Source of the DNA: Pseudomonas sp. MMS21 TM103
GTDB lineage: Bacteria > Pseudomonadota > Gammaproteobacteria > Pseudomonadales > Pseudomonadaceae
Assembly (NCBI RefSeq): GCF_022132145.1
Contig: NZ_JAJISP010000001.1
Coordinates: 806,001 to 870,000, forward strand
DNA length: 64,000 nucleotides
Reading direction: 5' to 3'
The translations under genes and the position numbers were made by a program. A model generated the notes under the pieces. The model did no database searches, was not told the DNA's origin, and worked only from the letters and a program-made list of their open reading frames with translations. Shown one piece after another: positions 30,541 to 39,006 of the stretch. Position 1 is the first letter of the stretch; the number at the start of each line of letters is the position of its first letter.

Positions 30541-30784
30541 TATTATTCTCCAGCGGAACCTTGGACTGAAGAAACCTTAGCAGGAGTATGGTCTTACCGA
30601 AGCGCTACCTTGGTCGAAGCAGTGACTCACAAGTCATAAATCACGTCAGCATAATCACCCGAACAATCGAGCCACTGCTCGCCCCATTGAATGTCCCCCG
30701 TGTTTTCGGGTTCCTGGGCGAGCGACAAGCAGGTATCGCTTCATCTGAGCTTGTCCGGCGTATTTATTTGAAGGAGTTTCCCGC

Positions 30785-32695
30785 GTGAAGTCTCGCTTAC
30801 CCGTGATTGTTGGTTTTGGTGGTTATAACGCAGCCGGCCGCAGCTCCTTCCACCACGGTTTCCGCCGTACCGTGATCGAGTCGATGGACCTGCGCGCACG
30901 TCAGGAAACCCTCGCCGGCTTGGCCGTGATGATGAAACTGCTGCAGGTAGTCGACGGCAGCTACCAGACCACCGACGGCACGCCGCTGAGCCTGGCCGAG
31001 ATCGACAGCCGTTTTGCCGAACAGATCCTCGCCTCGACCCTGGTGCGGCGCATCGAAAAGCAGCACCTGGATGTCGACGCGGCCCATTGGCAGAAGAACA
31101 TCAGCGTCAGCGCTACGCCCGATACCCCACTGAGCTTCATCAGCAACCGCAAGCAACTGCCCGAGCCACTGCCGGCCAACTGGTCGGTGGAGCAGCTCAA
31201 TGCCACCGAGGTGCGCGTCAGCCTGCACGACAGCTGCGATTTCAAGGTCGACAGTTACCGCGCCTTGCCGGTGAAATCCGCCGGCCAGCTGCCTACCGGT
31301 TTCGAGCCGAGCGAACACTACAACTCGCGCTTCCACCCGCGCGGCCTGAGCATGGCCATCGTCGGGGTAACCGATGCCCTGCGCTCGACCGGCCTGCCCT
31401 GGCAGTCGATCGTCGACCGGGTACAACCGGACGAAGTGGCGGTGTTCGCCAGCTGCATCATGAGCCAACTCGACGAAAATGGTTTCGGCGGCATGATGCA
31501 GTCGCGCCTAAAAGGCGGCCGGGTCACCGCCAAGCAGCTGGCGCTGGGCCTCAACAGTATGCCGGCGGACTTCATCAACGCCTACGTGCTCGGCAGTGTC
31601 GGCAGTACCGGCAGCATCACTGGCGCCTGCGCCACCTTTCTCTACAACCTGCAGAAGGGCATCGAGCAGATCAGCACCGGCAAGGCCCGGGTGGTGATCG
31701 TCGGCAGCAGCGAAGCACCGGTCAATCAGGAATGCATCGAGGGTTACGGCGCCATGGGCGCCCTGGCCACCGAAGAGGGCCTGCGCCAGATCGAAGGCCA
31801 GCAACAGGTGGACTTCCGTCGCGCCAGCCGCCCGTTCGGCGACAACTGCGGCTTCACCCTGGCCGAGGCTTGCCAGTTCGTGGTGCTGATGGACGACGAG
31901 CTGGCCCTGGAGCTGGGTGCCGACATCCACGGCGCGGTGCCGGACGTCTTCGTCAACGCCGACGGCTTCAAGAAATCCATCTCCGCCCCCGGCCCCGGTA
32001 ATTACCTGACCGTATCCAAGGCCGTGGCCAGCGCCGTGCAACTACTTGGCCTCGATGCCGTGCGCCAGCGCAGCTTCGTCCACGCCCACGGTTCCAGCAC
32101 CCCGGCCAACCGCACCACCGAATCGGAACTGCTGGATCGCATCGCAGCCGCCTTCGCCATCGAGCAATGGCCGGTGACCGCGGTCAAGGCCTTCGTTGGC
32201 CACTCCCTGGCCACCGCCAGCGGCGACCAGGTGATCTCCGCGCTGGGCAGCTTCAAGTACGGCATCATCCCCGGGATCAAGACCATCGACGCGGTCGCCG
32301 ACGACGTCCAGCAGAAGCACCTGAACATCGCCACCGAGGATCGCCAACTGGGCCAGCAGGCGCTGGACGTGTGCTTCATCAACTCCAAGGGCTTCGGCGG
32401 CAACAACGCCAGCGCCGTGGTCCTGGCCCCCCACGTGGTCGACAAGATGCTGCGCAAGCGTCATGGTGCCGAGGCCTTCGAGGCCTATTGCGCGCGCCGT
32501 GAACAGACCCGCGCCGCCGCCCGCGCCTATGACGAACAGGCCATGCAGGGACAACTGGAAATCATCTACAACTTCGGCCGCGACCTGATCGACGACAAGG
32601 CCATCGAGCTGGGCACCGACCAGATCAAGGTGCCGGGCTTCGCTCAGCCGCTGGTGTTCCGGCAGGATGATCGCTTCGCCGACATGCTCGACTGA
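30785..32695 (+). CDS. fabY: Beta-ketoacyl-ACP synthase FabY
   Basis: A 636-residue ketosynthase of the FabY class, which in P. aeruginosa (PA5174) initiates fatty-acid synthesis from acetyl-CoA and malonyl-ACP in place of FabH. The active-site Cys is in SITGACATFLYNLQ (about residue 283), the two His residues in FVHAHGSSTPANRT and AFVGHSLATASGDQ. The N-terminal 130 residues and the C-terminal extension exceed FabB/FabF length, as typical of FabY. The start is GTG with AAGGAG 8 bases upstream. Its place after the arc region matches the P. aeruginosa order, apart from the inserted minus-strand block. Confidence 0.9.
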   Translation: MKSRLPVIVGFGGYNAAGRSSFHHGFRRTVIESMDLRARQETLAGLAVMMKLLQVVDGSYQTTDGTPLSLAEIDSRFAEQILASTLVRRIEKQHLDVDAAHWQKNISVSATPDTPLSFISNRKQLPEPLPANWSVEQLNATEVRVSLHDSCDFKVDSYRALPVKSAGQLPTGFEPSEHYNSRFHPRGLSMAIVGVTDALRSTGLPWQSIVDRVQPDEVAVFASCIMSQLDENGFGGMMQSRLKGGRVTAKQLALGLNSMPADFINAYVLGSVGSTGSITGACATFLYNLQKGIEQISTGKARVVIVGSSEAPVNQECIEGYGAMGALATEEGLRQIEGQQQVDFRRASRPFGDNCGFTLAEACQFVVLMDDELALELGADIHGAVPDVFVNADGFKKSISAPGPGNYLTVSKAVASAVQLLGLDAVRQRSFVHAHGSSTPANRTTESELLDRIAAAFAIEQWPVTAVKAFVGHSLATASGDQVISALGSFKYGIIPGIKTIDAVADDVQQKHLNIATEDRQLGQQALDVCFINSKGFGGNNASAVVLAPHVVDKMLRKRHGAEAFEAYCARREQTRAAARAYDEQAMQGQLEIIYNFGRDLIDDKAIELGTDQIKVPGFAQPLVFRQDDRFADMLD

Positions 32696-32767
32696 CAACC
32701 AACCTCGAGGCTGCGGACCTGCCCGGATCGCTCTTAGGGGTATCGAGTCATGCCGTTGCCTGCCAAT

Positions 32768-32803
32768 AAAAATGCCGCTCACCGGGTTCAGGTGAACGGC
32801 ATT
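32768..32803 (-). terminator. Intrinsic terminator of the DUF481 gene pair
   Basis: AATGCCGCTCACC (32771-32783) pairs with GGTGAACGGCATT (32791-32803), one mismatch. On the minus strand the stem is followed by TTTTTATT. It may also stop converging fabY transcripts. Confidence 0.85.
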
Positions 32804-32854
32804 GCGGTCTAGGGCCGGGATGGATGACTTGCCGCTGACGTGCGGCGCAATGGC

Positions 32855-33859
32855 TTACCAGCCGACACCAAAGCCCAGGCTATAGTGGGTTTCGTCTTTG
32901 TCGCCTTCCGAGCCACTGACTATATCTTTCTCGGCCTTCATGTTCAGTGAAGCCCAGTCGGTGACCTTGTAGCGCAGGCCGACCGCTGAATCCAGGGTGT
33001 AGTCGGCGACATTGGCCAGCGGCTTGCCGACCTCACCGTTGCTGAACAGCTCGACACTCTTGCCAACCAGATAGCGGTTGTAGTCCCACTTCATGCTCGC
33101 GGCATAGAAGTTATCCTTCCCGCCATTGGCATACAGGTAGTCGGTGCGGTTCATCAACCCGGTAACGGACAAGGCGCCTAATTCGTTATCCCAGAACTGG
33201 TAACCCGGACCGGTACCGACCGTGCGCTCGCGCCGCAGATCTTCGATCAGATCGCGCTTGTATTCGAGACGCCCCTCCCAGAACCAGTGTTCATCGAGGA
33301 AACGATCGAGGGCATACTCGGCACCCCAGTTATCGGTGGCCACTACGCCGTCCTGGAACTCGCGGTTGTAATCGGCCGCGGCATTGTGCCGCCAGAGACC
33401 GTGGCGCATCTGGGTTTTCAGGTCGACATCATAGTCATCGGTATCAGTTTCGGCGCGTTTGTAGTCCAGCGCCGCGTCGATATTGCCCTTCCAGGTCAGA
33501 TCCTCGACCAGGGGCTTGGGCTTCATGATCCGCTCGATACTCGCCAGCTCGATGGTTCTCGGCCCTTCGCCATTGGCCAGGGTGACCTTGCCCTGCTCGG
33601 CAGCCAGCAGGGCTTTGGCCCGCTCACCGGTCAGCTTGCCTTCCTTGATCAGCAACTCCTGGTCGCTCTCGAGGGTGGCGATCTTCTTCCAGTCCAGCGC
33701 AATCGAGCCACCGTAATCGGTTTGCAGGAGCAGTTTTTTCCCTTCGAAGAATTTGATCGTACCGCTCAATCGATCACCGTTTTTCAACCACACGGTATCG
33801 GCCAGCAGAGGACTGGCCGCTGCCGAAAGGGCCAGGCATAGCAGGGTTCTGAAAATCAT
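32855..33859 (-). CDS. DUF481 outer-membrane-type beta-barrel protein (copy 1)
   Basis: A 334-residue exported protein from ATG 33859. It has a signal peptide (MIFRTLLCLALSAAASPLLA) and an N-terminal DTVWLKNGDRLSGTI domain found in DUF481 (YdiY-like) proteins. The C-terminal half is built of alternating aromatic beta-strands and ends in the outer-membrane signature YSLGFGVGW. The frame is open upstream to 33976, but the signal peptide fixes this start. It lies 129 bases downstream of a second, homologous gene on the same strand. Function is unknown; salt-induced outer-membrane proteins belong to this family. Confidence 0.82.
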   Translation of the reverse strand: MIFRTLLCLALSAAASPLLADTVWLKNGDRLSGTIKFFEGKKLLLQTDYGGSIALDWKKIATLESDQELLIKEGKLTGERAKALLAAEQGKVTLANGEGPRTIELASIERIMKPKPLVEDLTWKGNIDAALDYKRAETDTDDYDVDLKTQMRHGLWRHNAAADYNREFQDGVVATDNWGAEYALDRFLDEHWFWEGRLEYKRDLIEDLRRERTVGTGPGYQFWDNELGALSVTGLMNRTDYLYANGGKDNFYAASMKWDYNRYLVGKSVELFSNGEVGKPLANVADYTLDSAVGLRYKVTDWASLNMKAEKDIVSGSEGDKDETHYSLGFGVGW

Positions 33860-33988
33860 AAGAATGCTTGAAAAGCTCTGATTGAATAAACGCCGGGCAT
33901 TATGCGCAAGCCCAAACTCTGAGCAAGAACTGACCGTCGGAATTAATCGGAGTTCAAGCCAAGCGACCGACGCCATACCGGCAAGAAC

Positions 33989-34987
33989 CTACCAGCCGAA
34001 CCCGAACCCCATCAGATAGTGGCGTTCGGATGAGGTGCGCCCCAGGCCACGGATTTGATCCAGTTCGTACAACAGCGACAGGCGGGCCCAGCTGTTGAGC
34101 CGATAGCGCAGGCCGAACTCGCTATCGAGCACATAGTCGATTTCAGCGATTTCGGGGATATGCAGTTCGGCGTTGCTATAGAACTCCAGGCGGGTGCCCC
34201 GCAGCAGGCGCTTGTAATCCCACTCCAGAGAGAAAGTGCTTAACGTCAGATCATCTGCGGTTGTATCGAAGTGAACACGATTGAACTGGCCGATCAGATC
34301 GAAGCGCCCCAACTCGTTATTCCAGAAGCGATAGCCGGGTCCGGTGCCGACCATCTGCTGACGTTTGAAGAACTCGAACTGATCTTCCTGCTGTCCGCCA
34401 CCAACGCGCCAGAACCAGTGTTCGGTGAGGAAGCGGTCAAGGTCGTACTCCAGTTTCCAGTTATCGTCGACCTTGCTGCCGTTCTTGATCTCGTGTTCCA
34501 GATCGCCGATCAGGAGATGCCGCCAGCGACCATGCTCGATCCGGGTGTTGCCCTTGAGCTTCCACTCATCGGAGACATCCTCGTTGCGCTCCATATCCAG
34601 CTTGGCGTCAAGATTGCCCTCCCAGAGCCGATCTTGCAGCACCGCTCGTGGCGGCACCAGACGGGTAATACTGGCCAGCGGCACGGTCTGGACGGTCGCA
34701 TTGATGACCCGCACCATGCCTTTGCCTGCCGCAGCCAACTGCTTGCTGTGCTCGCTGTCCAACCCCTGGCGACGCAGCAACAGGGGTTGGTCCGAACGCA
34801 AGGTATCGATATCCTTCCAGTCAATCAGCACCTGGCCCGCATAGCGGGTTTTCAGCGCCAGCTTGCCGCCGTCAAGCAGCAGGATATCGCCGCTCAGGCG
34901 GTCGCCATTATTCAGCCAGACTGTGTCCGCCGACACTGGCATGGCCAAGCCAACGAATGCAGATAACAGCAGGATGCGCACTAGCAT
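33989..34987 (-). CDS. DUF481 outer-membrane-type beta-barrel protein (copy 2)
   Basis: A 332-residue paralogue of the adjacent copy. It shows signal peptide MLVRILLLSAFVGLAMPVSA, then DTVWLNNGDRLSGDILLLDGG. It shares EHWFW, GTGPGYRFW(N/D)NELG and WDYKR blocks with its neighbour and ends in LMGFGFGW, a C-terminal aromatic outer-membrane insertion signal. The two lie head to tail and look like an old tandem duplication. Its start codon overlaps, on the opposite strand, the proposed start of the alkyltransferase-like gene. Confidence 0.82.
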   Translation of the reverse strand: MLVRILLLSAFVGLAMPVSADTVWLNNGDRLSGDILLLDGGKLALKTRYAGQVLIDWKDIDTLRSDQPLLLRRQGLDSEHSKQLAAAGKGMVRVINATVQTVPLASITRLVPPRAVLQDRLWEGNLDAKLDMERNEDVSDEWKLKGNTRIEHGRWRHLLIGDLEHEIKNGSKVDDNWKLEYDLDRFLTEHWFWRVGGGQQEDQFEFFKRQQMVGTGPGYRFWNNELGRFDLIGQFNRVHFDTTADDLTLSTFSLEWDYKRLLRGTRLEFYSNAELHIPEIAEIDYVLDSEFGLRYRLNSWARLSLLYELDQIRGLGRTSSERHYLMGFGFGW

Positions 34988-35378
34988 GATCGGTCGACAA
35001 CCACCAGGTCAGGGTGAGGCTGCCAATCATGCCGCTTCGCCCCGGTTAGCAGCAAGCCAGGAGGCACGACGCGAGGCGCTGTATATGGCGCTCGCACAGG
35101 TTCCTCCGGGCAAGGTAGTCAGCTATGGCCAACTGGCTGAACTGGCGGGCCTTGGCCGTGCCGCGCGCTGGGTAGGACGCAGCCTTAGCCAGCTGTCGCA
35201 GGGGACGACGCTGCCCTGGCATCGGGTAATCGCCGCCAGCGGTCGCCTGAGCCTGCCGGCGGGCAGTGATTCCGGCGCGGAGCAACGGCAGCGCTTGCGG
35301 GCCGAAGGCGTGCTGGTCATCAATGATCGTGTGGATATCCGACGGCACGGCTGGCGCCCAATGGAGCACAGCGGTTAG
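34986..35378 (+). CDS. Alkyltransferase-like protein (ATL), MGMT fold without the active Cys
   Basis: About 130 residues with the DNA-binding core of O6-alkylguanine-DNA alkyltransferases: VPPGKVVSYGQLAELAGLGRAARWVG and ...LPWHRVIAASGRLSLP. The reactive PCHR motif reads PWHR (residues 77-80). Trp for Cys is the hallmark of ATL proteins, which bind O6-alkylguanine lesions and channel them to nucleotide excision repair without transferring the alkyl group. The start is uncertain. ATG 34986 gives a full helical lead-in but overlaps the divergent DUF481 start; ATG 35085 would leave only the core. Confidence 0.82.
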   Translation: MIGRQPPGQGEAANHAASPRLAASQEARREALYMALAQVPPGKVVSYGQLAELAGLGRAARWVGRSLSQLSQGTTLPWHRVIAASGRLSLPAGSDSGAEQRQRLRAEGVLVINDRVDIRRHGWRPMEHSG

Positions 35379-35424
35379 AGTGCGCCCAGAATCCACTTTC
35401 TCTTTGCCGACAGATACCCGCTCA

Positions 35425-36975
35425 ATGCCCCGTAAAAGCTGGCGCGAAGCCATCGCCGCCTACTCAAGCCCCGCCACGTTGGTGCTGTTGCTCCTCGGGT
35501 TCGCCGCCGGCCTGCCCTATATGCTGGTGTTCTCCACGCTGTCGGTGTGGTTGCGCGAAGCAGGCGTGGCGCGTGAAACCATTGGTTTCGCCAGCCTGAT
35601 CGGCCTGGCCTATGCCTTCAAATGGGTCTGGTCGCCACTACTCGACCAGTGGCGCCTGCCGCTGCTCGGCAGGCTCGGCCGGCGCCGCTCCTGGCTGGTC
35701 CTGGCCCAGGTGCTGATTGCCATCGGCCTGGCCGGCATGGCGTTGTGTGACCCGCAGACCAAACTGACCTGGCTGATCTCCCTGGCGGTGCTGGTGGCCT
35801 TCGCCTCCGCCACCCAGGACATCGCCGTCGACGCCTATCGCCTGGAGATCGTCGAGGACACCCGCCAGGCGGCCCTGGCTGCCAGCTATATGGCCGGCTA
35901 CCGGGTCGCGGCGCTGCTGGCCACCGCCGGCGCGCTGTATTTCGCCGAAGGCTTCGGTTCTACCGTACAGCTCTACCAGCACAGTGCCTGGGCCGGTACC
36001 TACCTGGTGTTTGCCCTGCTGATGCTGCCGGGTCTGCTCACCAGCCTGTGGATGCGCGAACCGGCGGTACCGCTGGATACCCAGTTGGCCGCGGCGCGCT
36101 ATGGTTTCAGCCATCAGATCGTCTCGGTGCTGGTGTTGATCGTGCTGCTGGTCTCGGTACCGGCAATGTTCACCCAGTTCTATTACACCGACTTCGCCAG
36201 CCTGGTACGGGGCGAAATCAGCCTGTTCGATCTGCTCCTCGTAGACCGCGCCTTCCTGCGCGCCTTGCTCTACACCATCCTCTCCACGCTGTGCCTGTCG
36301 AGCATGGGCCGCCGCGGCCTGGCACCGGTGCTGACCCCGATCAACGACTTCATCGTGCGCTATCGCTGGCAGGCCTTGCTGCTGCTCGGGCTGATCGCGA
36401 CCTACCGCATGTCGGATACCGTAATGGGCGTGATGGCCAACGTGTTCTACATCGACCAGGGCTTTACCAAGGATCAGATCGCCAGCGTCAGCAAGCTGTT
36501 CGGCCTGGTCATGACCCTGCTCGGCGCCGGTTTTGGCGGCCTGCTGATCGTGCGCTTCGGCATCCTGCCGATCCTGTTCATCGGCGGTCTGGCCTCGGCC
36601 GCGACCAACCTGCTGTTCCTCATGCTCGCCGGTATGGGCGCCGACCTGCAGATGTTGATCGTCACCATCTCCGCCGACAACTTCAGCGCCGGCCTGGCCA
36701 CGGCGGCGTTCGTCGCCTACCTGTCGAGCCTGACCAACCTGCAGTTCTCGGCCACCCAGTACGCCTTGCTCAGCTCGATCATGCTGCTGTTGCCGCGGCT
36801 GATCGGTGGCTATTCCGGGGTGCTGGTGGAGAATCTCGGCTATGCCGAGTTCTTCCTGATCACCGCCCTGCTGGGGATTCCAACCCTGGTTCTGATCGCC
36901 CTGCAATGGCAGCGCGAACGCCCGCAGGCCAATGGCTCGACGCCATCGGCAGCGGTCGACATCCCGCCGCTGTAG
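35425..36975 (+). CDS. ampG: AmpG-family MFS permease (muropeptide transporter)
   Basis: A 516-residue inner-membrane transporter with about 14 hydrophobic helices. The family start SSPATLVLLLLGFAAGLPYMLVFSTLSVWL and YAFKWVWSPLLDQWRLP are diagnostic, and the conserved ATQDIAVDAYRLE follows. Characterised AmpG imports GlcNAc-anhydroMurNAc muropeptides for cell-wall recycling and so feeds AmpR/AmpC signalling. I chose ATG 35425; the upstream open frame overlaps the ATL gene and has no membrane pattern. A bidirectional terminator follows. Confidence 0.88.
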   Translation: MPRKSWREAIAAYSSPATLVLLLLGFAAGLPYMLVFSTLSVWLREAGVARETIGFASLIGLAYAFKWVWSPLLDQWRLPLLGRLGRRRSWLVLAQVLIAIGLAGMALCDPQTKLTWLISLAVLVAFASATQDIAVDAYRLEIVEDTRQAALAASYMAGYRVAALLATAGALYFAEGFGSTVQLYQHSAWAGTYLVFALLMLPGLLTSLWMREPAVPLDTQLAAARYGFSHQIVSVLVLIVLLVSVPAMFTQFYYTDFASLVRGEISLFDLLLVDRAFLRALLYTILSTLCLSSMGRRGLAPVLTPINDFIVRYRWQALLLLGLIATYRMSDTVMGVMANVFYIDQGFTKDQIASVSKLFGLVMTLLGAGFGGLLIVRFGILPILFIGGLASAATNLLFLMLAGMGADLQMLIVTISADNFSAGLATAAFVAYLSSLTNLQFSATQYALLSSIMLLLPRLIGGYSGVLVENLGYAEFFLITALLGIPTLVLIALQWQRERPQANGSTPSAAVDIPPL

Positions 36976-37011
36976 ACCGTAGCCAACCCCTGGCCCACCG
37001 GCAATGGATGT

Positions 37012-37041
37012 AAAAAAGCCCCGGTACAAGACCGGGGCTTT
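37012..37041. terminator. Bidirectional terminator between ampG and acyl-CoA dehydrogenase
   Basis: AAAGCCCCGGT (37015-37025) and ACCGGGGCTTT (37031-37041) form a perfect 11-bp stem with loop ACAAG. Six A precede it, so leftward transcripts get a T6 tail; rightward ones get only TTT. Confidence 0.88.
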
Positions 37042-37059
37042 GGCGTTGCAGGGTGGGGC

Positions 37060-38838
37060 TTAGAACTGCGCCGCATCCAGCAGGTACAGACTGTCGCTGC
37101 CAGCCTTGACCGACGCGGTCAGCGAGTGGATGCGCGGCAGGATGCGCGCGAAGTAGAAACGCGCGGTACCCAGCTTGCTGGCGTAGAAGTCGTCCTGACC
37201 CTCCTTGCCCAGCGCCGTCCTCGCCATCAGGGCCCACATGTAGGCGTACGCGGTATAGCCGAACACCTGCAGGTACTCGACCGAGGCGGCGCCGATTTCG
37301 TTGGGGTTGGCCTTGGCCCGCGCCAGCAGATCGACGGTCATCTGCTCCAGATTGCTGATGGCGCCGTTAAGCGGCTCGGTGAACTCGGCAAGCGATGCAT
37401 CGGCCGAGTCGGTGAAGGCCTTGATCTCTTCGGCGAAGTGCTTGTAGAAGGCGCCGCCGCTACCGATCACCTTGCGCCCGACCAGGTCCAGCGCCTGGAT
37501 GCCGTTGGTCCCTTCGTAGATCTGGGTGATGCGGCAATCGCGCACCAGTTGCTCCTGACCCCACTCGCGAATGAAGCCATGACCGCCGAACACCTGCTGA
37601 CCGTGGATGGTGGTTTCCAGTCCCAGGTCGGTGAGAAAGGCCTTGGCCACCGGAGTGAGCAGCGCCACCAGCTCTTCGGCGCGCTTGCGCACGGTCGGCT
37701 CTTCGCTGAACTTGGCGGTATCGAGCTGCATGGCGACGTAGCTGGAAAAGGCGCGACCACCTTCGTTTAGCGCCTTCATGGTCAGCAGCATGCGACGTAC
37801 GTCTGGATGGACGATGATCGGGTCAGCGACCTTGTCCTTGGCCACCGGCCCAGTCGGCGCACGGCTCTGGATACGCTCACGGGCGTATTCGATGGCGCTC
37901 TGGTAGGAACGCTCGCCAGTGGCCAGGCCCTGGATGCCGACACCCAGACGCTCGTAGTTCATCATGGTGAACATGGCGGCCAGGCCGCGGTTCGGCGCGT
38001 CGACGATCCAGCCAGTGGCACCGTCGAAATTCATCACGCAGGTGGCCGAGGCCTTGATGCCCATCTTGTGCTCGATCGAGCCACAGGACAGCGCATTATG
38101 CTCGCCCAGCGAGCCATCGGCGCCCACCATCAACTTGGGCACCAGGAACAGCGAGATGCCTTTCGGCCCGGCCGGGGCGTCCGGCAGCTTGGCCAGCACC
38201 AGGTGAATGATGTTCTCGCTCAGGTCGTGCTCGCCGCCGGTGATGAAGATCTTGGTGCCGCTGATCTTGTAGCTGCCATCGGCCTGCGGTTCGGCCTTGG
38301 TGCGGATGATGCCCAGGTCGGTGCCGGCGTGCGGTTCGGTCAGGCACATCGAGCCAGCCCAGATGCCGGCGTACATGTTCGGCAGGTATTTCTCTTTCAG
38401 TTCTTCACTGGCGTGGGCGTTGATCGACAGGCAGGCGCCCGCGGTGAGCATCGGGTAGAGGCCGAATGACAGGTTAGCCGAGTTGACCATCTCTTCCACT
38501 TGCGCGGAGATCACCTTGGGCATGCCCATGCCACCGAACAGCGGGTCGCCGCCGACCCCCACCCAGCCGCCTTCGGCGTAGGTCTTGTAGGCCTCGGGAA
38601 AGCCGGCCGGGGTCTTCACCGCGCCGTTGCTCCAGGAACAGCCTTCCTCGTCGCCGCTACGATTGAGCGGGGCAATGATGCCCGCGGTGACCTTGCCGGC
38701 TTCTTCGAGAATGGCGTTGGCAGTGTCTTCATCCACCACTTCGGCCAGGGCAGGTAATTGGGCCCACAGCTTGGAAACTTCAAACACTTCATTGAGCACG
38801 AAGCGCATGTCGCGCAGGGGAGCTTTGTAGTCAGCCAT
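37060..38838 (-). CDS. Acyl-CoA dehydrogenase, ~600-residue DmdC/FadE type (copy A)
   Basis: A 592-residue flavoenzyme introducing the 2,3-double bond into acyl-CoA. The short N-terminal domain MADYKAPLRDMRFVLNEVF (PF12418 type) is followed by the FAD/substrate domains (CLTEPHAGTDLG, ISGTKIFITGGEHDL). The catalytic Glu lies in IYEGTNGIQALDLVGRK (about 440), and an extra C-terminal domain distinguishes this group from MCAD-type enzymes. GAGGA precedes the ATG. In P. aeruginosa equivalent genes (PA0506-PA0508) act on long- and medium-chain substrates; which chain length this copy prefers is not visible. Confidence 0.9.
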   Translation of the reverse strand: MADYKAPLRDMRFVLNEVFEVSKLWAQLPALAEVVDEDTANAILEEAGKVTAGIIAPLNRSGDEEGCSWSNGAVKTPAGFPEAYKTYAEGGWVGVGGDPLFGGMGMPKVISAQVEEMVNSANLSFGLYPMLTAGACLSINAHASEELKEKYLPNMYAGIWAGSMCLTEPHAGTDLGIIRTKAEPQADGSYKISGTKIFITGGEHDLSENIIHLVLAKLPDAPAGPKGISLFLVPKLMVGADGSLGEHNALSCGSIEHKMGIKASATCVMNFDGATGWIVDAPNRGLAAMFTMMNYERLGVGIQGLATGERSYQSAIEYARERIQSRAPTGPVAKDKVADPIIVHPDVRRMLLTMKALNEGGRAFSSYVAMQLDTAKFSEEPTVRKRAEELVALLTPVAKAFLTDLGLETTIHGQQVFGGHGFIREWGQEQLVRDCRITQIYEGTNGIQALDLVGRKVIGSGGAFYKHFAEEIKAFTDSADASLAEFTEPLNGAISNLEQMTVDLLARAKANPNEIGAASVEYLQVFGYTAYAYMWALMARTALGKEGQDDFYASKLGTARFYFARILPRIHSLTASVKAGSDSLYLLDAAQF

Positions 38839-38963
38839 GGAAAATCCTCGAACGGAGCAACAGGGTTAAATCAGCCTTGGGAGTTTAACCGAGCAACACT
38901 ACAGACATGTAGCGTCATGTTGTGACCAATAATTCACAAGAAGTTTGTATTTGCTTGATATGC

Positions 38964-38992
38964 AAAGACCCGCCGGCGGCGGGTCTTTTTTT
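38964..38992. terminator. Intrinsic terminator between acyl-CoA dehydrogenase copies B and A
   Basis: AAAGACCCGCC (38964-38974) pairs with GGCGGGTCTTT (38978-38988), loop GGC. Seven T follow on the plus strand; only TTT on the minus strand, the direction of copy B. It still separates the two genes by a very stable 11-bp stem. Confidence 0.75.
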
Positions 38993-39006
38993 CACACAAC
39001 CGCTCG

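Noticed and set aside
28906..30639. 577-codon plus-strand frame opposite the acyl-CoA synthetase
   Set aside because: A mirror of the minus-strand gene, which has all adenylation motifs; the plus-strand translation is His/Gly-rich without motifs.
32696..32854. Possible small gene between fabY and the DUF481 gene
   Set aside because: Only a strong hairpin terminator and short non-coding sequence are present.
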